A DNA stretch of 64,000 nt from Paracoccus denitrificans (GTDB lineage: Bacteria > Pseudomonadota > Alphaproteobacteria > Rhodobacterales > Rhodobacteraceae): positions 124,001 through 188,000 of the forward strand of contig QFNE01000001.1 of NCBI GenBank assembly GCA_003240735.1, in the 5' to 3' direction. A program made the translations under genes and the position numbers. The notes beneath the pieces were generated by a model. The model saw only the letters and a program-made list of their open reading frames with translations, was not told the DNA's origin and ran no database searches. Of this stretch, positions 48,401-57,367 are shown in pieces. Numbering within the stretch: the first letter of the stretch is position 1; every line of letters starts with the position of its first letter.

Positions 48401-48580
48401 GACCGAGTTTTCGACCGCATCCGCCGTCGCACCCGAATAGCTGGCGTTGATTCGAACCGTTGGTGGGGCGATGTCGGGATATTGTTCGACCGGCATCTGC
48501 CACAGGGCCCAGCCGCCGCCCAGCATCGTCACGATCGCCAGAACCCACGCGAATACGGGCCGAGAGATGAAGAACTGCAT
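45467..48580 (-). CDS. RND efflux pump inner-membrane transporter (AcrB/MexB type)
   Basis: This 1037-residue protein has the HAE1 layout: MQFFISRPVFAWVLAIVTML first segment, a large periplasmic loop, segments 2-6, a second loop and segments 8-12. Proton-relay acids are visible in AIGLLVDDAIVVVENVER near residue 405. The length is standard for AcrB. It exports hydrophobic or amphipathic compounds with the adaptor encoded directly upstream, six bases away. No outer-membrane TolC-like gene is in the window. The specificity is unknown. Confidence 0.95.
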   Translation of the reverse strand: MQFFISRPVFAWVLAIVTMLGGGWALWQMPVEQYPDIAPPTVRINASYSGATADAVENSVTRVLEDALTDIDGLIYMEATSREGRANLSLTFSGDTNPVDAQNDVQSQISQVERRLPDAVVQQGVSVTRSTSSILMVGALVSTDGRMATSQLGDLLSEVVEGPVTRTDGVGGVNVFGSSYAMRIWLDPLSLVRFQLTPADVVAAVRSQNATVSVGSLGQQPTVPGQQFTATVTAQSQLQSVQDFQNILLKTDAGGGTVLLGDVAKVEIGLQSYGGGARFNGLPAAGFGVNLADGANAVDTSAAVSRTLDQVASALPEGVEFRVAYDTSPFVEASIERVYHTLVEALVLVVVVLMIFLQTWRATLIPVVAVPVVLLGTVGILFIAGYTINTLTLFALVLAIGLLVDDAIVVVENVERLMHDEGLSPYDATAKSMGEITGALIGIVVVLSAVFLPMAFFPGAAGVIYRQFSLTIISAMVLSLLVAVILTPALCAQILRRQTHEVRFAPARWFNRNLDRLRDGYGRTVARLLPRPIVSVLALLVIVGGVWLVWQKLEASFLPQEDQGVLQARVILSEGSTTQQTQQVVDQVEAYLEANEAETVESSFAAMGFGFNGTSQRSATMFIKLKPYGERKSADASAEAIAQRGNDHFRGNRQGDVRFQQPPAIPGLGNTSGFSMYLVDYANRGAEALQNAMDQLVDLAAGDSRVADVDNRFGESEPALKISVDRQKAESLGLSVDNVNGMLSTVFAGTEVNDFVLGSSLRPVIVQADARWRMQPRDIEAWYARNNTGEMVPFSSIMRTEWAPVSPNLNRFNATPALSVDGAAGPGASSGQSMDAMEELVAQVPGGYGVAWTGISYQERQSGAQAPVLYALSMLIVFLALAALYESWSVPFAVMLAVPVGVLGALLGAWLLGQTDDVYFKVGILTTIGLAARNAILIVEFAETQIKSGVELTQATITAARQRLRPILMTTATFMLGVLPLAIATGAGAKAQNAIGIAVLGGMVTSTVIAIVMVPALYVGVKRLTMRRKSADALPQP

Positions 48581-48586
48581 CCGCCC

Positions 48587-49912
48587 TCAGCCCCCGATCC
48601 GAACGGCGGGGGACGCGGCGGCGGATGAGACGGGCGGCGTCTGCGTAGCCGCGCCGTCGACGGCCGCCGGTGGCGCGGCGGTCGTATCGTTTGCGTCCGA
48701 TACCAACCCTTGGGCCGATATGGTCACGGGCACGGTCTTGACCGCCAGGCCAGCGCGGACGTTCTGCAGATTGTCGACGATGATCGCGTCGCCGTCGTTC
48801 AGGCCGTCACTGACGATCCACTGGTTCTGCCATGTCCCGGTTTCGGTCAGAATGACCTGTTCGGCCTTGCCGTCCCGGGCAACATACGCCGTCAGCGAGC
48901 CGTCCGCCGACCGGCTGGTCGCGCGCTGCGGGACAAGCAGGCCCGACGATGTGCCCAGCGTCACTTCGACCCGCAGGAACTGTCCGGGCATGATCATGCG
49001 GTCCGGGTTGTCGAACTGAAACCGGAACTGCGCGGTCCCGGTCGTGGTCGACACGGTCGCGCTGGGCGACACGCTGCGTCCCTTGGCCTGATAGACGCTG
49101 CCGTCCTCCAGGGTCAGGCTCACGTCCAGCTCGGCCCCGCGCGTCAGGCTGCCGTCCCGCGTCAGGGCGCGGTTGCGGATGATCGCGGCGCTGGACTGTT
49201 GGACGTCGACATAGATCGGATCGACGCGTAGGACTGTGGTCAGCGCCTCGGTCTGGTTGGCGGTGACGATTGCGCCGATCGACAGGGCCGAGATGTCGGC
49301 GATCCCGTCAATCGGACTGCGCACCCGGGTCTGGTCCATGTCGATCTGCGCCACCTGCCGCGCGGCGTTGGCGGCACTGACGCCGGCCTCGGCCTGCGCG
49401 AGGGCGACCTGCGCGGTTTCCACTGCAGCCTGCGTAGTGCCGACGCCCCGCAGGGTGCGGGCGCGTTCCAGCGCGGCCTTGGCGGCCTCCAGCGTGGCTG
49501 CGGCCTGAGCCACCGACGCATCGGCGGACTGCAGGGCGGCCTTGAACGTGTCATCCTCGATCACGAACAGAACGTCGCCCGCCTTGACGGGACGGCCGGG
49601 CTGATAGGGGATTTCCTTGATCACGCCGCCCACACGGGGCCGGATTTCCGCGGTCTGGTAGGCGACGGCACGACCCGGCAGCGTTTCGACATAGGGCACG
49701 TCCTGCCGCGTCGCGGTCACCACGCCGACCTCGATCTCGCGGTCGCGGTCGGACCCACCGGGGCGCCCCCGCTGACCGGGGGGGCCCTGCTGCGCCATGG
49801 CCGATTGCGCGACCAGCAGCAGGGCCAGCAGCGCCACCATGACGGGCCAGCCAAGGCTGCGCCAAAACGCGCGCGCACTGCCCGTGGCCGATGCCACCCC
49901 GTTCTTCGTCAT
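48587..49912 (-). CDS. RND efflux periplasmic adaptor (MexA/AcrA type)
   Basis: This 441-residue protein has an N-terminal signal/anchor (VMVALLALLLVAQSAMA) and a Gly/Pro/Arg linker. The lipoyl half-motif (VGGVIKEIPYQPGRPVKAGDVLFVIE), an Ala-rich coiled-coil hairpin (about 100-170) and the barrel domains (LTRGAELDVSLTLEDGSV, IMPGQFLRVEVTLG) follow. It joins the pump to an outer-membrane channel. ATG 49912 was preferred; 49960 is an alternative that would add 16 residues. It lies six bases ahead of the transporter gene and diverges from the M16 peptidase genes across about 220 bases. Confidence 0.93.
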   Translation of the reverse strand: MTKNGVASATGSARAFWRSLGWPVMVALLALLLVAQSAMAQQGPPGQRGRPGGSDRDREIEVGVVTATRQDVPYVETLPGRAVAYQTAEIRPRVGGVIKEIPYQPGRPVKAGDVLFVIEDDTFKAALQSADASVAQAAATLEAAKAALERARTLRGVGTTQAAVETAQVALAQAEAGVSAANAARQVAQIDMDQTRVRSPIDGIADISALSIGAIVTANQTEALTTVLRVDPIYVDVQQSSAAIIRNRALTRDGSLTRGAELDVSLTLEDGSVYQAKGRSVSPSATVSTTTGTAQFRFQFDNPDRMIMPGQFLRVEVTLGTSSGLLVPQRATSRSADGSLTAYVARDGKAEQVILTETGTWQNQWIVSDGLNDGDAIIVDNLQNVRAGLAVKTVPVTISAQGLVSDANDTTAAPPAAVDGAATQTPPVSSAAASPAVRIGG

Positions 49913-50129
49913 GCCTGCCTGCCCTTCGCCTTGGTCGGTCTTGGCGATGTTCTGACACATGCTTCCCCAATGGAAACGAAACCGCGGGTCCGGATCGCGA
50001 TTGCACGTCATTGTGCGCGCGAGGGGTGCCGAGCACCCCCTGCCTCACCCGTCTTTGACCAGACCCTTCCTTGCGCCCGGACCTCGCAGCGGCCACCCTA
50101 GCCAAAACCGCGACCCCAAGGAGCCGCTG

Positions 50130-51584
50130 ATGCGCCCCATGTTTCCCGCCATTGCCGTGATGCTGGCATCCGCCGCCCCGGCCCTGGCCGAGATGCCGCC
50201 CGGCATCAGCTACTTCACCATGCCGAACGGCCTGCAGACCGTCGTGATCGAAGATCACCGCGCGCCCGTCGTCGTGCAGATGGTGTGGTACAAGATCGGG
50301 TCCGCCGACGAGGTGCCCGGAAAATCCGGCATCGCCCATTATCTGGAACACCTGATGTTCAAGGGCACCGAAAAGCTGAAACCGGGCGAGTTTTCCAAGA
50401 CCATCGCCGAAAACGGCGGCATGGATAACGCCTTCACCAGTTATGACTATACCGCGTATTTCGAGCGTATCGCATCCGACCGTCTGCCCATGATCATGCA
50501 GATGGAGGCCGACCGCATGGCCAATCTGCGCATCGGCGAAGAGGACTGGAAAGCCGAACGGCAGGTCGTCCTGGAAGAACGCGCGCAACGCACGGACAGC
50601 AGCCCCTCGGCACTTTTCGGCGAAGAACGCGCGGCTGTTCAGTACTACAACCACCCCTACGGCCGCCCGGTCATCGGCTGGCGTCAGGAGATGGAGGGAC
50701 TGACCCGCGAAGACGCCCTTAAATGGTATGACGACCATTATGCCCCGAACGACGCGATCCTGATCGTGGCCGGCGACGTCACCCGCGAACAGGTCGAGAA
50801 GCTGGCAAACGAGTATTACGGCCCGATCCCGCCCAAGGAAGGCGCGACCCGCAAGGAACGTCCGCAAGAGCCGACCCAGCGCGCCGCCCGCCGGATGGAG
50901 ATGAAAGACCCTCGCGTCCCGCAACCCGTCCTGACCCGCAGCGTGCTGGCGACCGAACGAAATGCCGGCGACCAGAAGAAAGCCGCCGCGTTGACGGTTC
51001 TGGCCGAACTGCTGGCCGGATCGCCACAGACATCCGTTCTGGGACGCGATCTGGTTCTGGGGGGCAAGGCGCTGTTCGTCGATGCCGGTTACGATGGGCT
51101 GTCTGTCGATCCGACGACCTTCACGCTGGCGATGGTCCCGGCCCCCGGCGTGTCCCAGACGGATGCCGAAGCCGCCCTGAACGACGGTGTGGCCAAATTC
51201 CTGAAGGACGGCCCCGACGCGGCTGCGCTGGACCGCGTGCGCACGCAACTGAAAGCCGGGCGCATCTATGAACGCGATTCCGCCCATGGGCGCGCCTATG
51301 ACTATGGTCAGGGGTTGTCGATCGGGCTGACGGTTGACGATGTGAACGACTGGCCCGACGTGCTGGCCGCGGTTACCGCCGACGACGTGATGGCGGCGGC
51401 GCGTGACGTGCTGGTCAACCCCGCCACCGTCACCGCATGGCTTCTGCCCGACGACAGCCAGCCTGCGCAGCCGGCGGCGGATATGCCCGCGCTGACCCAG
51501 GGCCAGAACGCCACCGCCGATGGCGCCGCCGCACCTGAACGGGCACCGTCCTCTGACACCCAAAAGCCGGAGGCTTCCGAATGA
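50130..51584 (+). CDS. M16-family zinc metallopeptidase (catalytic subunit)
   Basis: This 484-residue secreted protein has a signal peptide (MRPMFPAIAVMLASAAPALA) and the inverted zinc motif HYLEHLMFKGT (HxxEH, residues 70-74) with the distal Glu about 76 residues later in the VLEERAQRTD region. This is the pitrilysin/processing-peptidase fold. The C-terminal tail is Ala/Pro/Gln-rich. AAGGAG lies six bases before the ATG. It overlaps the next M16 gene (ATGA), and the pair should form a catalytic/non-catalytic heterodimer in the periplasm, where it would degrade peptides. Confidence 0.93.
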   Translation: MRPMFPAIAVMLASAAPALAEMPPGISYFTMPNGLQTVVIEDHRAPVVVQMVWYKIGSADEVPGKSGIAHYLEHLMFKGTEKLKPGEFSKTIAENGGMDNAFTSYDYTAYFERIASDRLPMIMQMEADRMANLRIGEEDWKAERQVVLEERAQRTDSSPSALFGEERAAVQYYNHPYGRPVIGWRQEMEGLTREDALKWYDDHYAPNDAILIVAGDVTREQVEKLANEYYGPIPPKEGATRKERPQEPTQRAARRMEMKDPRVPQPVLTRSVLATERNAGDQKKAAALTVLAELLAGSPQTSVLGRDLVLGGKALFVDAGYDGLSVDPTTFTLAMVPAPGVSQTDAEAALNDGVAKFLKDGPDAAALDRVRTQLKAGRIYERDSAHGRAYDYGQGLSIGLTVDDVNDWPDVLAAVTADDVMAAARDVLVNPATVTAWLLPDDSQPAQPAADMPALTQGQNATADGAAAPERAPSSDTQKPEASE

Positions 51585-52882
51585 TCCGCGCCCTTATCGC
51601 ATCTGCCACGCTGTGCCTGCTGGCGGCATTGCCCGCGCGCGCCATCGACGTGCAGCAGGTGACATCGCCCGGCGGCATCCACGCGTGGCTGGTGCAGGAC
51701 GACTCGATCCCGTTCGTCGCGCTGAACTTCGCGTTCAAGGGCGGCGCGTCGATGGACCCGCCCGGCAAACGGGGCGCCGTCAACCTGATGACCGCGACGC
51801 TGGAAGAAGGCGCGGGCGACCGCGATGCCACCCAGTTCGCCGAAGAAACCGAGCGTCTGGGTACCGATTACAGCTTTGCCGCGGGTGATGACGCCGTCAG
51901 CGTGGCGGCCCGGATGCTGACCGAAAACCGCGATCAGGCGGCCGACCTTCTGCACGACGCGCTGACCGATCCGACGTTTTCCGATGAGGCGGTGAACCGC
52001 GTCCGCGCGCAGGTCGAAGCCTCGATCCGGGCCGAGCATACCGATCCGCAATCGCTGGCGACAATGGAAATGGCCAAGCAGGCATGGGGTGACCACCCCT
52101 ATGCCACGTCGATCAACGGCACCGCCGACAGCGTGGCGGGCCTGACCCGTGACGATCTGATCGACGCCAAGAACCGTGTGCTGGCGCGCGACCGTGTGTT
52201 GGTGTCCGCATCTGGCGATATCTCACCCGAAGAGCTGGGCCAGCTTCTGGACCGTATCCTTGGCGATCTGCCCGCCAAGGCGACGGCCCCGCTGCCACCG
52301 GCGGCCGATCTGCAACTGACCGGCGGTGAAACCGTCATCGACTGGGACAGCCCGCAGACCATCGTGATGTTTGCCCAACAGGGCCTGCCGATGACGGACC
52401 CCGATTACTTCGCCGCGTTCGTTCTGGACCACGTGCTGGGCGGCGGCGGATTCTCATCTCGGCTGATGAATGAAATTCGGGAAAAGCGCGGCCTGACCTA
52501 TGGCGTCTCGACCGGGCTTGCCAATCAGGTGCTGGGCCAGACATGGCAGGGCGGCATGGCCACCTCGAACGGCAATGCGCGGCAGGCCGTCGATCTGGTC
52601 AAGCAGATCTGGGGCGACATCCGGGGCGGCATCACCCAGCAGGAACTAGACGCGGCCAAGACCTATCTGACTGGCGAATACCCGTTGCGGTTCGACGGCA
52701 ATGTCCGCATCGCCACGATCCTGACGTCGATGCAGCTGATGGACATGGACCCCGACTATATCAACACCCGCAACAGCAAGGTCGAGGCGGTGACGCTGGA
52801 CGATGTCAAGCGCGTTGCCGACCGCTTGCTGGATACCGACAAGCTACGGTTCGTTCTGGTGGGGCGTCCCGAAGGGATGTGA
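51581..52882 (+). CDS. M16-family peptidase-like protein, zinc motif absent
   Basis: This 433-residue protein has a signal peptide (MIRALIASATLCLLAALPARA) and the same fold as its neighbour. Where HxxEH should be it reads NLMTATLEEGAG, so zinc cannot bind. The Arg-Tyr motif of the partner subunit is kept (GGGGFSSRLMNEIREKRGLTYGVSTG), as expected for the non-catalytic half that shapes the substrate chamber. It overlaps the upstream gene by four bases and is followed by a strong terminator. Confidence 0.93.
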   Translation: MIRALIASATLCLLAALPARAIDVQQVTSPGGIHAWLVQDDSIPFVALNFAFKGGASMDPPGKRGAVNLMTATLEEGAGDRDATQFAEETERLGTDYSFAAGDDAVSVAARMLTENRDQAADLLHDALTDPTFSDEAVNRVRAQVEASIRAEHTDPQSLATMEMAKQAWGDHPYATSINGTADSVAGLTRDDLIDAKNRVLARDRVLVSASGDISPEELGQLLDRILGDLPAKATAPLPPAADLQLTGGETVIDWDSPQTIVMFAQQGLPMTDPDYFAAFVLDHVLGGGGFSSRLMNEIREKRGLTYGVSTGLANQVLGQTWQGGMATSNGNARQAVDLVKQIWGDIRGGITQQELDAAKTYLTGEYPLRFDGNVRIATILTSMQLMDMDPDYINTRNSKVEAVTLDDVKRVADRLLDTDKLRFVLVGRPEGM

Positions 52883-52902
52883 TCCGATCACTCCGGGTAT
52901 AG

Positions 52903-52938
52903 AAAAAGGCGCGGCCCCAACCTGGGCCGCGCCTTTTT
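52903..52938. terminator. Strong bidirectional terminator
   Basis: A 15-bp perfect stem (52903-52917 with 52924-52938) ends in T5 on each strand and has a 6-base loop. It lies between the M16 pair (plus) and the small lipoprotein gene (minus) and can stop both. Confidence 0.93.
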
Positions 52939-52959
52939 CGTGACTTGGCTACGCAGGGA

Positions 52960-53136
52960 TTACTTCACCTGCACCGCGCCGCTGCCGCCCAGCGCCGCAC
53001 CGGCGACCGCGCCGACCGGTCCGCCCACGACTGCGCCGGTCGCAGCACCCGTCGTTGCACGCGTTGCGGTGTTCGGACCACAGGCCGAAACTGCCAGAAC
53101 CATGCCGCACGCCAGCATCATGCCGAATTTTTTCAT
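52960..53136 (-). CDS. Small glycine-zipper lipoprotein
   Basis: This 58-residue protein has a lipoprotein signal (MMLACGMVLAVSACGPNT, lipobox VSAC with Cys about 19). A Gly/Ala/Val zipper (TGAATGAVVGGPVGAVAGAA) follows and it ends in SGAVQVK. AAGGAG seven to eight bases before the ATG supports translation. Such small lipoproteins are envelope components of unknown role. It is monocistronic, ending at the bidirectional terminator, and diverges from mutL. Confidence 0.85.
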   Translation of the reverse strand: MKKFGMMLACGMVLAVSACGPNTATRATTGAATGAVVGGPVGAVAGAALGGSGAVQVK

Positions 53137-53296
53137 CTGATCGCTCCTTGAAAGAAAAACCGCATGACGCGGATTTGGAATGTAAGCGATGGGGCAGACG
53201 TCAGGTTCCGCACGCGCATGTTTTGCTGCAAAAGGTGATCGGTGATGCGGTGGGTCAGCTTGGCGAATCTGCGAGCCACATGCTAGATCATGGGTC

Positions 53297-55102
53297 ATGA
53301 CCCGCCACGACCCCAACATCTCTGATCGACCGGTCATCCGTCTGCTGGATGAGGCCGCTGCGAACCGCATCGCGGCGGGCGAGGTCGTCGAACGCCCGGC
53401 GTCTGCAGTCAAGGAACTGGTGGAAAACGCGCTGGATGCAGGCGCGCGGCGCATCGGCATCGTGATTGCGGGGGGCGGCAAGCGGTTGATCCGGGTGACG
53501 GATGACGGCTGCGGGATGACGCCCAGTGATCTGCCGCTGGCGATCGCCCGCCACGCCACGTCCAAGATCGACGGCCACGACCTTCTGAACATCCGCAGCT
53601 TTGGCTTTCGTGGCGAGGCGCTGCCGTCGCTGGGCGCGGTGGGCCGTCTGACGATCACCAGCCGCGCAGGGACTGAAGGCGCGCAAATCACCGTCGCAGG
53701 CGGTCGCGCGACCGACGTGCGCCCTGCCCCGGGCAACCGCGGCACCACCATCGAGCTGCGCGATCTGTTCTTTGCCACCCCGGCACGGCTGAAGTTCCTG
53801 CGCGGCGACCGGGCGGAAACCCAGGCCATCGCCGAGGTTGTGCGCCGTCTTTCCATGGCCGAACCCGCCGTGGCGTTTTCCCTGTCTGACGAAGACGATG
53901 GGCGGATCCTGTTTCGTGCCGACCCCGAACAGGGCGATCTGTTCGATGCGCTGTCCGCGCGCGTCGGGCGCGTCATGGGCCGCGACTTCATCGAGAATGC
54001 CTTGCCAATCGACGCCGAACGGGACGGGCTGCGGCTGACCGGGCTGGCCGCGCTGCCGACCTATTCCCGCGGGGCGGCGGTGGCGCAGCATCTGTATGTC
54101 AACGGACGGCCCGTGCGGGACAAGTTGCTGACCGGGGCGTTGCGGGCAGGATACTTCGACGTGCTGGCGTCGGGGCGGCACCCGGCAGCGGTGCTGTTTC
54201 TGGATTGTGACCCGCAGGCGGTGGACGTGAACGTCCATCCCGCCAAGGCCGAGGTGCGGTTCCGCGAACCCGACGCCGCGCGGGGGCTGGTCGTGTCCGC
54301 GCTGCGCCACGCCATGGCGGGGGCCGGACATCGGTCATCCACGACCGGCGGCGCCGCCACGCTGGCTGCATTCCGCGCCCCTGATCCTGCGCCGGGATCT
54401 GCGCCTGCACCGGCGGCATACAGCCCCTATCCCGCGCAGACCTATACCGCCCCGACGCTTGCCCCGGGCTTCGCCGAGGCGACGGCCCGCACCGTCGAGC
54501 CTGAGCCCAGCCATGCGGAGACGACGGATGCGCCTTTGGGCGCGGCGCGCGCGCAGCTGCATGAAAACTGGATCATCGCGCAGACGGCGGACGGGATCGT
54601 CATCGTCGATCAGCACGCCGCCCATGAACGTCTGGTGTTCGAGCGGTTGAAGCGACAGGCGGCAGACAGCCGCGTTCCGTCGCAATCGCTCCTGATCCCC
54701 GACATCGTCGAACTGGGCGATGATGCTGCCCCAATTCTCGCCGCAGCGGATGATTTGAACCGGCTGGGGTTGGTGGTCGAGCCGTTCGGACCGGGCTGTG
54801 TGGCGGTGCGGGAAATTCCAGCCGTGCTGGGCGGCCTGGATACCGCGCGCATGCTGCGCGACATTGCCGACGATCTGCGCGATCAGGGCGGATCGGATCG
54901 CCTGCAGACGCGGGTCGAGGCGGTGCTGTCGTCCATGGCCTGCCACGGATCAGTCCGTTCGGGCCGACGGATGGGCGGGGATGAAATGAACGCGCTGCTG
55001 CGCGAAATGGAACGCACGCCCAAATCCGGCCAGTGCAACCATGGCCGCCCGACATGGGTCGAGTTGAAACTGACCGATATCGAGCGGCTGTTCGGGCGCT
55101 GA
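53297..55102 (+). CDS. mutL: DNA mismatch repair protein MutL with endonuclease motif
   Basis: This 601-residue protein has the GHKL ATPase domain: [26 protein letters not shown] (about 18-43), [21 protein letters not shown] Pro/Ala linker (about 350-410) and a C-terminal domain follow. The C-domain has [12 protein letters not shown], matching the endonuclease motif DQHA(X)2E(X)4E, and [11 protein letters not shown] plus QCNHGRPT, the other metal-site elements. MutL here should nick DNA itself, as in bacteria without MutH. It ends three bases before the stop of the convergent sugar dehydrogenase gene. Confidence 0.96.
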   Translation: MTRHDPNISDRPVIRLLDEAAANRIAAGEVVERPASAVKELVENALDAGARRIGIVIAGGGKRLIRVTDDGCGMTPSDLPLAIARHATSKIDGHDLLNIRSFGFRGEALPSLGAVGRLTITSRAGTEGAQITVAGGRATDVRPAPGNRGTTIELRDLFFATPARLKFLRGDRAETQAIAEVVRRLSMAEPAVAFSLSDEDDGRILFRADPEQGDLFDALSARVGRVMGRDFIENALPIDAERDGLRLTGLAALPTYSRGAAVAQHLYVNGRPVRDKLLTGALRAGYFDVLASGRHPAAVLFLDCDPQAVDVNVHPAKAEVRFREPDAARGLVVSALRHAMAGAGHRSSTTGGAATLAAFRAPDPAPGSAPAPAAYSPYPAQTYTAPTLAPGFAEATARTVEPEPSHAETTDAPLGAARAQLHENWIIAQTADGIVIVDQHAAHERLVFERLKRQAADSRVPSQSLLIPDIVELGDDAAPILAAADDLNRLGLVVEPFGPGCVAVREIPAVLGGLDTARMLRDIADDLRDQGGSDRLQTRVEAVLSSMACHGSVRSGRRMGGDEMNALLREMERTPKSGQCNHGRPTWVELKLTDIERLFGR

Positions 55103-55105
55103 GCC

Positions 55106-56287
55106 CTACTTCGTCAGGTGAATCAGGGCGCCGTTGCTTTCGTCCGTGACGACGACCAGCGACCCGTCGGGCTGTTCCGCTACATCGCGAACGCGGGCGT
55201 CCAGCGGATAACGCGCCTCGCCAGAGACCTTGCCATCATCCAGAGTCAGGCGGACCAGTCCTTTGGACACCAGGCCACCCACGATGATGCTGCCGTCCCA
55301 TTCCGGGAACATCGCACCTTCGTAAAACAGCATGCCCGACGGTCCGATGACCGGGTCCCAGTAATAGACCGGCTGTTCCAGCCCCTCTTGCGCGGTCAGG
55401 CCATCGCCGATTTCCGCGCCCGAGTAATCCAGGCCATAGGTGATGATGGGCCAGCCGTAGTTCTTGCCAGCCTCGGGCCGGTTCAACTCATCCCCGCCTT
55501 TCGGCCCGTGTTCGATGGTCCAAAGCTGGCCGTTGCCGTCCAGCGCGGCGGCCTGCACATTCCGGAAGCCCTTGGCGTAGACCTCGGGCAGCCAGCCGTC
55601 GACATTCGGGTTGCCATCGGCCGCGTCGCCCGTTTCGGGGTTCACCCGAACCAGCTTGCCGAAGGTGTTGTCGTCGTCTTGCGCGATCGCCCGGCTGTCG
55701 GGGTTCGAACGTTCCCCCAACGTGATGAACAACCCGCCTTTGCCGTCCAGCACCAATCGGCTGCCGAAGTGCTTGTCGCTTTGCCAGTCGGGCTTCTGAC
55801 GGAAGACGGTGGTCAGATCTTCCAACGCAGTCCCGTCCTGCGACAGCTTGGCGCGCGCAACCTCGGTCGCGTTCCCGCCCTCACCTGCTGACGCGTAGCT
55901 AAGCCAGATCTGTCGTGTCTGCGCAAAGTCGGGGTCGACCAGAACATCCAGCAGACCACCTTGCCCGCGGGCATCGGTCTTTGGTCCACCGGTGATCGGG
56001 TCGGATAGCTTGCCGTCCGCGCTGACCATGCGCAGCTGGCCCGCACGTTCCGTCACCAGCCAACCGCCATCAGGCAGCGGCGCGACAGCCCAAGGATGGT
56101 CGAGTCCGTCAACGATGACCTGCTGTTTCAATTCGGTCTTGTCAGCCAGGACTGTGGCACGGGTCTGGCCTTCGAAGGCCGGTTGCTGATCTTTCGCATT
56201 GGGTGGCGCGTCGTTGAAATCAGCAAACGCACCGGTTGCGGTCAGTGCGATTGCAGTTGCGGCGGTCATCAGAATGCGGATGTTCAT
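55106..56287 (-). CDS. PQQ-dependent soluble aldose sugar dehydrogenase-like protein
   Basis: This 393-residue protein has a signal peptide (MNIRILMTAATAIALTATGAFA) and a six-bladed propeller of the GDH-B/YliI family. It shows GLDHPWAVAPLPDGGWLVTERAG, GQGGLLDVLVDPDF, GKGGLFITLGERS, EHGPKGGDELNRPEAGKNYG and VVGGLVSKGLVRL. The EHGPxGGDELN signature is where PQQ-dependent members bind. It oxidises sugars in the periplasm if PQQ is available; no pqq genes are in the window. It is probably the upstream partner of nothing else, as the next gene is a 37-residue small protein on the same strand 32 bases upstream. Confidence 0.88.
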   Translation of the reverse strand: MNIRILMTAATAIALTATGAFADFNDAPPNAKDQQPAFEGQTRATVLADKTELKQQVIVDGLDHPWAVAPLPDGGWLVTERAGQLRMVSADGKLSDPITGGPKTDARGQGGLLDVLVDPDFAQTRQIWLSYASAGEGGNATEVARAKLSQDGTALEDLTTVFRQKPDWQSDKHFGSRLVLDGKGGLFITLGERSNPDSRAIAQDDDNTFGKLVRVNPETGDAADGNPNVDGWLPEVYAKGFRNVQAAALDGNGQLWTIEHGPKGGDELNRPEAGKNYGWPIITYGLDYSGAEIGDGLTAQEGLEQPVYYWDPVIGPSGMLFYEGAMFPEWDGSIIVGGLVSKGLVRLTLDDGKVSGEARYPLDARVRDVAEQPDGSLVVVTDESNGALIHLTK

Positions 56288-56319
56288 CGGCGTAATCGGT
56301 CCTTTCTCGTCACGGGTCG

Positions 56320-56433
56320 TCAGCGGCGTATGATCTGCGCTTTCGCTGGTGCGGGCGAACGGAGCATCGCCACGGCGAATGCCGGTGCCGCACCTATCAG
56401 AAGGGCAGCGATGGTCAGAAACGTCTCGGGCAT
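56320..56433 (-). CDS. 37-residue hydrophobic small protein
   Basis: A short frame with an exceptional ribosome-binding site (AAAGGAGG, five bases before the ATG) encodes MPETFLTIAALLIGAAPAF and then VAMLRSPAPAKAQIIRR. It has one membrane segment and a basic tail, typical of small inner-membrane proteins. It lies on the same strand as the sugar dehydrogenase gene, 32 bases before it, and may be a leader or partner. I do not recognise a family. The Shine-Dalgarno is the main evidence that it is translated. Confidence 0.55.
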   Translation of the reverse strand: MPETFLTIAALLIGAAPAFAVAMLRSPAPAKAQIIRR

Positions 56434-56527
56434 GGGATCCTCCTTTCGCCTGTCACGGGCTAAACCGGACAGGAGCGCGGATTGTTCCCTTTGACGTGAT
56501 GCGGAAAGGCGGGAAAAATGTCGCAGC

Positions 56528-57367
56528 TCAGGCGCGGTCAAACTCCGGTCGGCGCGCGCCAAGGAACGGGCCGTCGCCTGCCGCGTCGATCCGCGCAATG
56601 GCGCTGGCGATGTTTTCGGTGATGACCGCCATCTTCCATGCCGTTGCATGGACCATGGTTTCAGCGTCGATGGCCATGGCGACATGGCCCGGCCAGAACA
56701 GCAGATCGCCGGGATGATAGGGGGCATCCACCGCCGGAAACGCCTTTTCCTGTTGGTCACTGTCGCCGGGGCACGCGATGCCGCACGCCAGCAGCGCCGC
56801 TTGCGCAGTCCCGGAACAGTCGATCCCCTGACGTGAATTGCCGCCCCACAGATAGGGCGTCCCGATCAGCGACAAAGCCTCCGCGACCGGGTCTGTCGCG
56901 GGCTGATCCGACAGATGCATCGCCGGCACCCAGCCACCGGTTGTCAGCTGCGCGAACCGTCCGTCGTCAATCGCGTCACCCGCCACGCTGACGCGCGCGC
57001 CAAGGGACAAGGTCATCAGTTCAGGCGATTTGATATCTGGCCGGGAATAGACATGCGTGCTGGGCGCGCTGACGCGGTGCGTCGTGGGCCCGTCCGGCGC
57101 GGCAAGGGCCGTGTCGTCGATCCAGCCGCAATACCCGTCGGCTGCCGCCTGAATGAACGCAAGCCCGTCCTGTCGATCGATGACCGTCACGTCGGCCCCG
57201 AACAGAACCTGCCGGTCACGCGCGCCACCCGGGGCGCGCAGCAGATCGGCGACCGGGACGGCCACGCGCATTGGCGTGCCTTTCGTCGTCTGTGGACGGT
57301 CGATCCCGCTGCCCTGCAGGGCGACCCGGTCGGTCGCGGGGGTGCTGCGGCGGTCAGGCACGCTCAT
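56528..57367 (-). CDS. NlpC/P60 (C40) peptidase with SH3-like domains
   Basis: The protein has 279 residues. Residues 30-155 look like two bacterial SH3 repeats (RVAVPVADLLRAPG, YCGWIDDTAL, STHVYSRPD, GWVPAMHL). The C-terminal NlpC/P60 domain has catalytic Cys about 184 in GIDCSGTAQ, His in GHVAMAID and a third polar residue in MVHATAW. It cleaves cell-wall peptides such as gamma-D-Glu-diamino acid bonds. No signal peptide is seen, so it may act in recycling in the cytoplasm. Its ATG overlaps the TGA of the upstream M17 gene (TGATG), so the two are coupled and may act in turn on peptides. Confidence 0.9.
   Translation of the reverse strand: MSVPDRRSTPATDRVALQGSGIDRPQTTKGTPMRVAVPVADLLRAPGGARDRQVLFGADVTVIDRQDGLAFIQAAADGYCGWIDDTALAAPDGPTTHRVSAPSTHVYSRPDIKSPELMTLSLGARVSVAGDAIDDGRFAQLTTGGWVPAMHLSDQPATDPVAEALSLIGTPYLWGGNSRQGIDCSGTAQAALLACGIACPGDSDQQEKAFPAVDAPYHPGDLLFWPGHVAMAIDAETMVHATAWKMAVITENIASAIARIDAAGDGPFLGARRPEFDRA

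Noticed and set aside
49551..51563. 670-codon minus-strand frame opposite the M16 gene
   Set aside because: It is antisense to a well-supported peptidase and overlaps the adaptor gene; the composition is that of a shadow frame.
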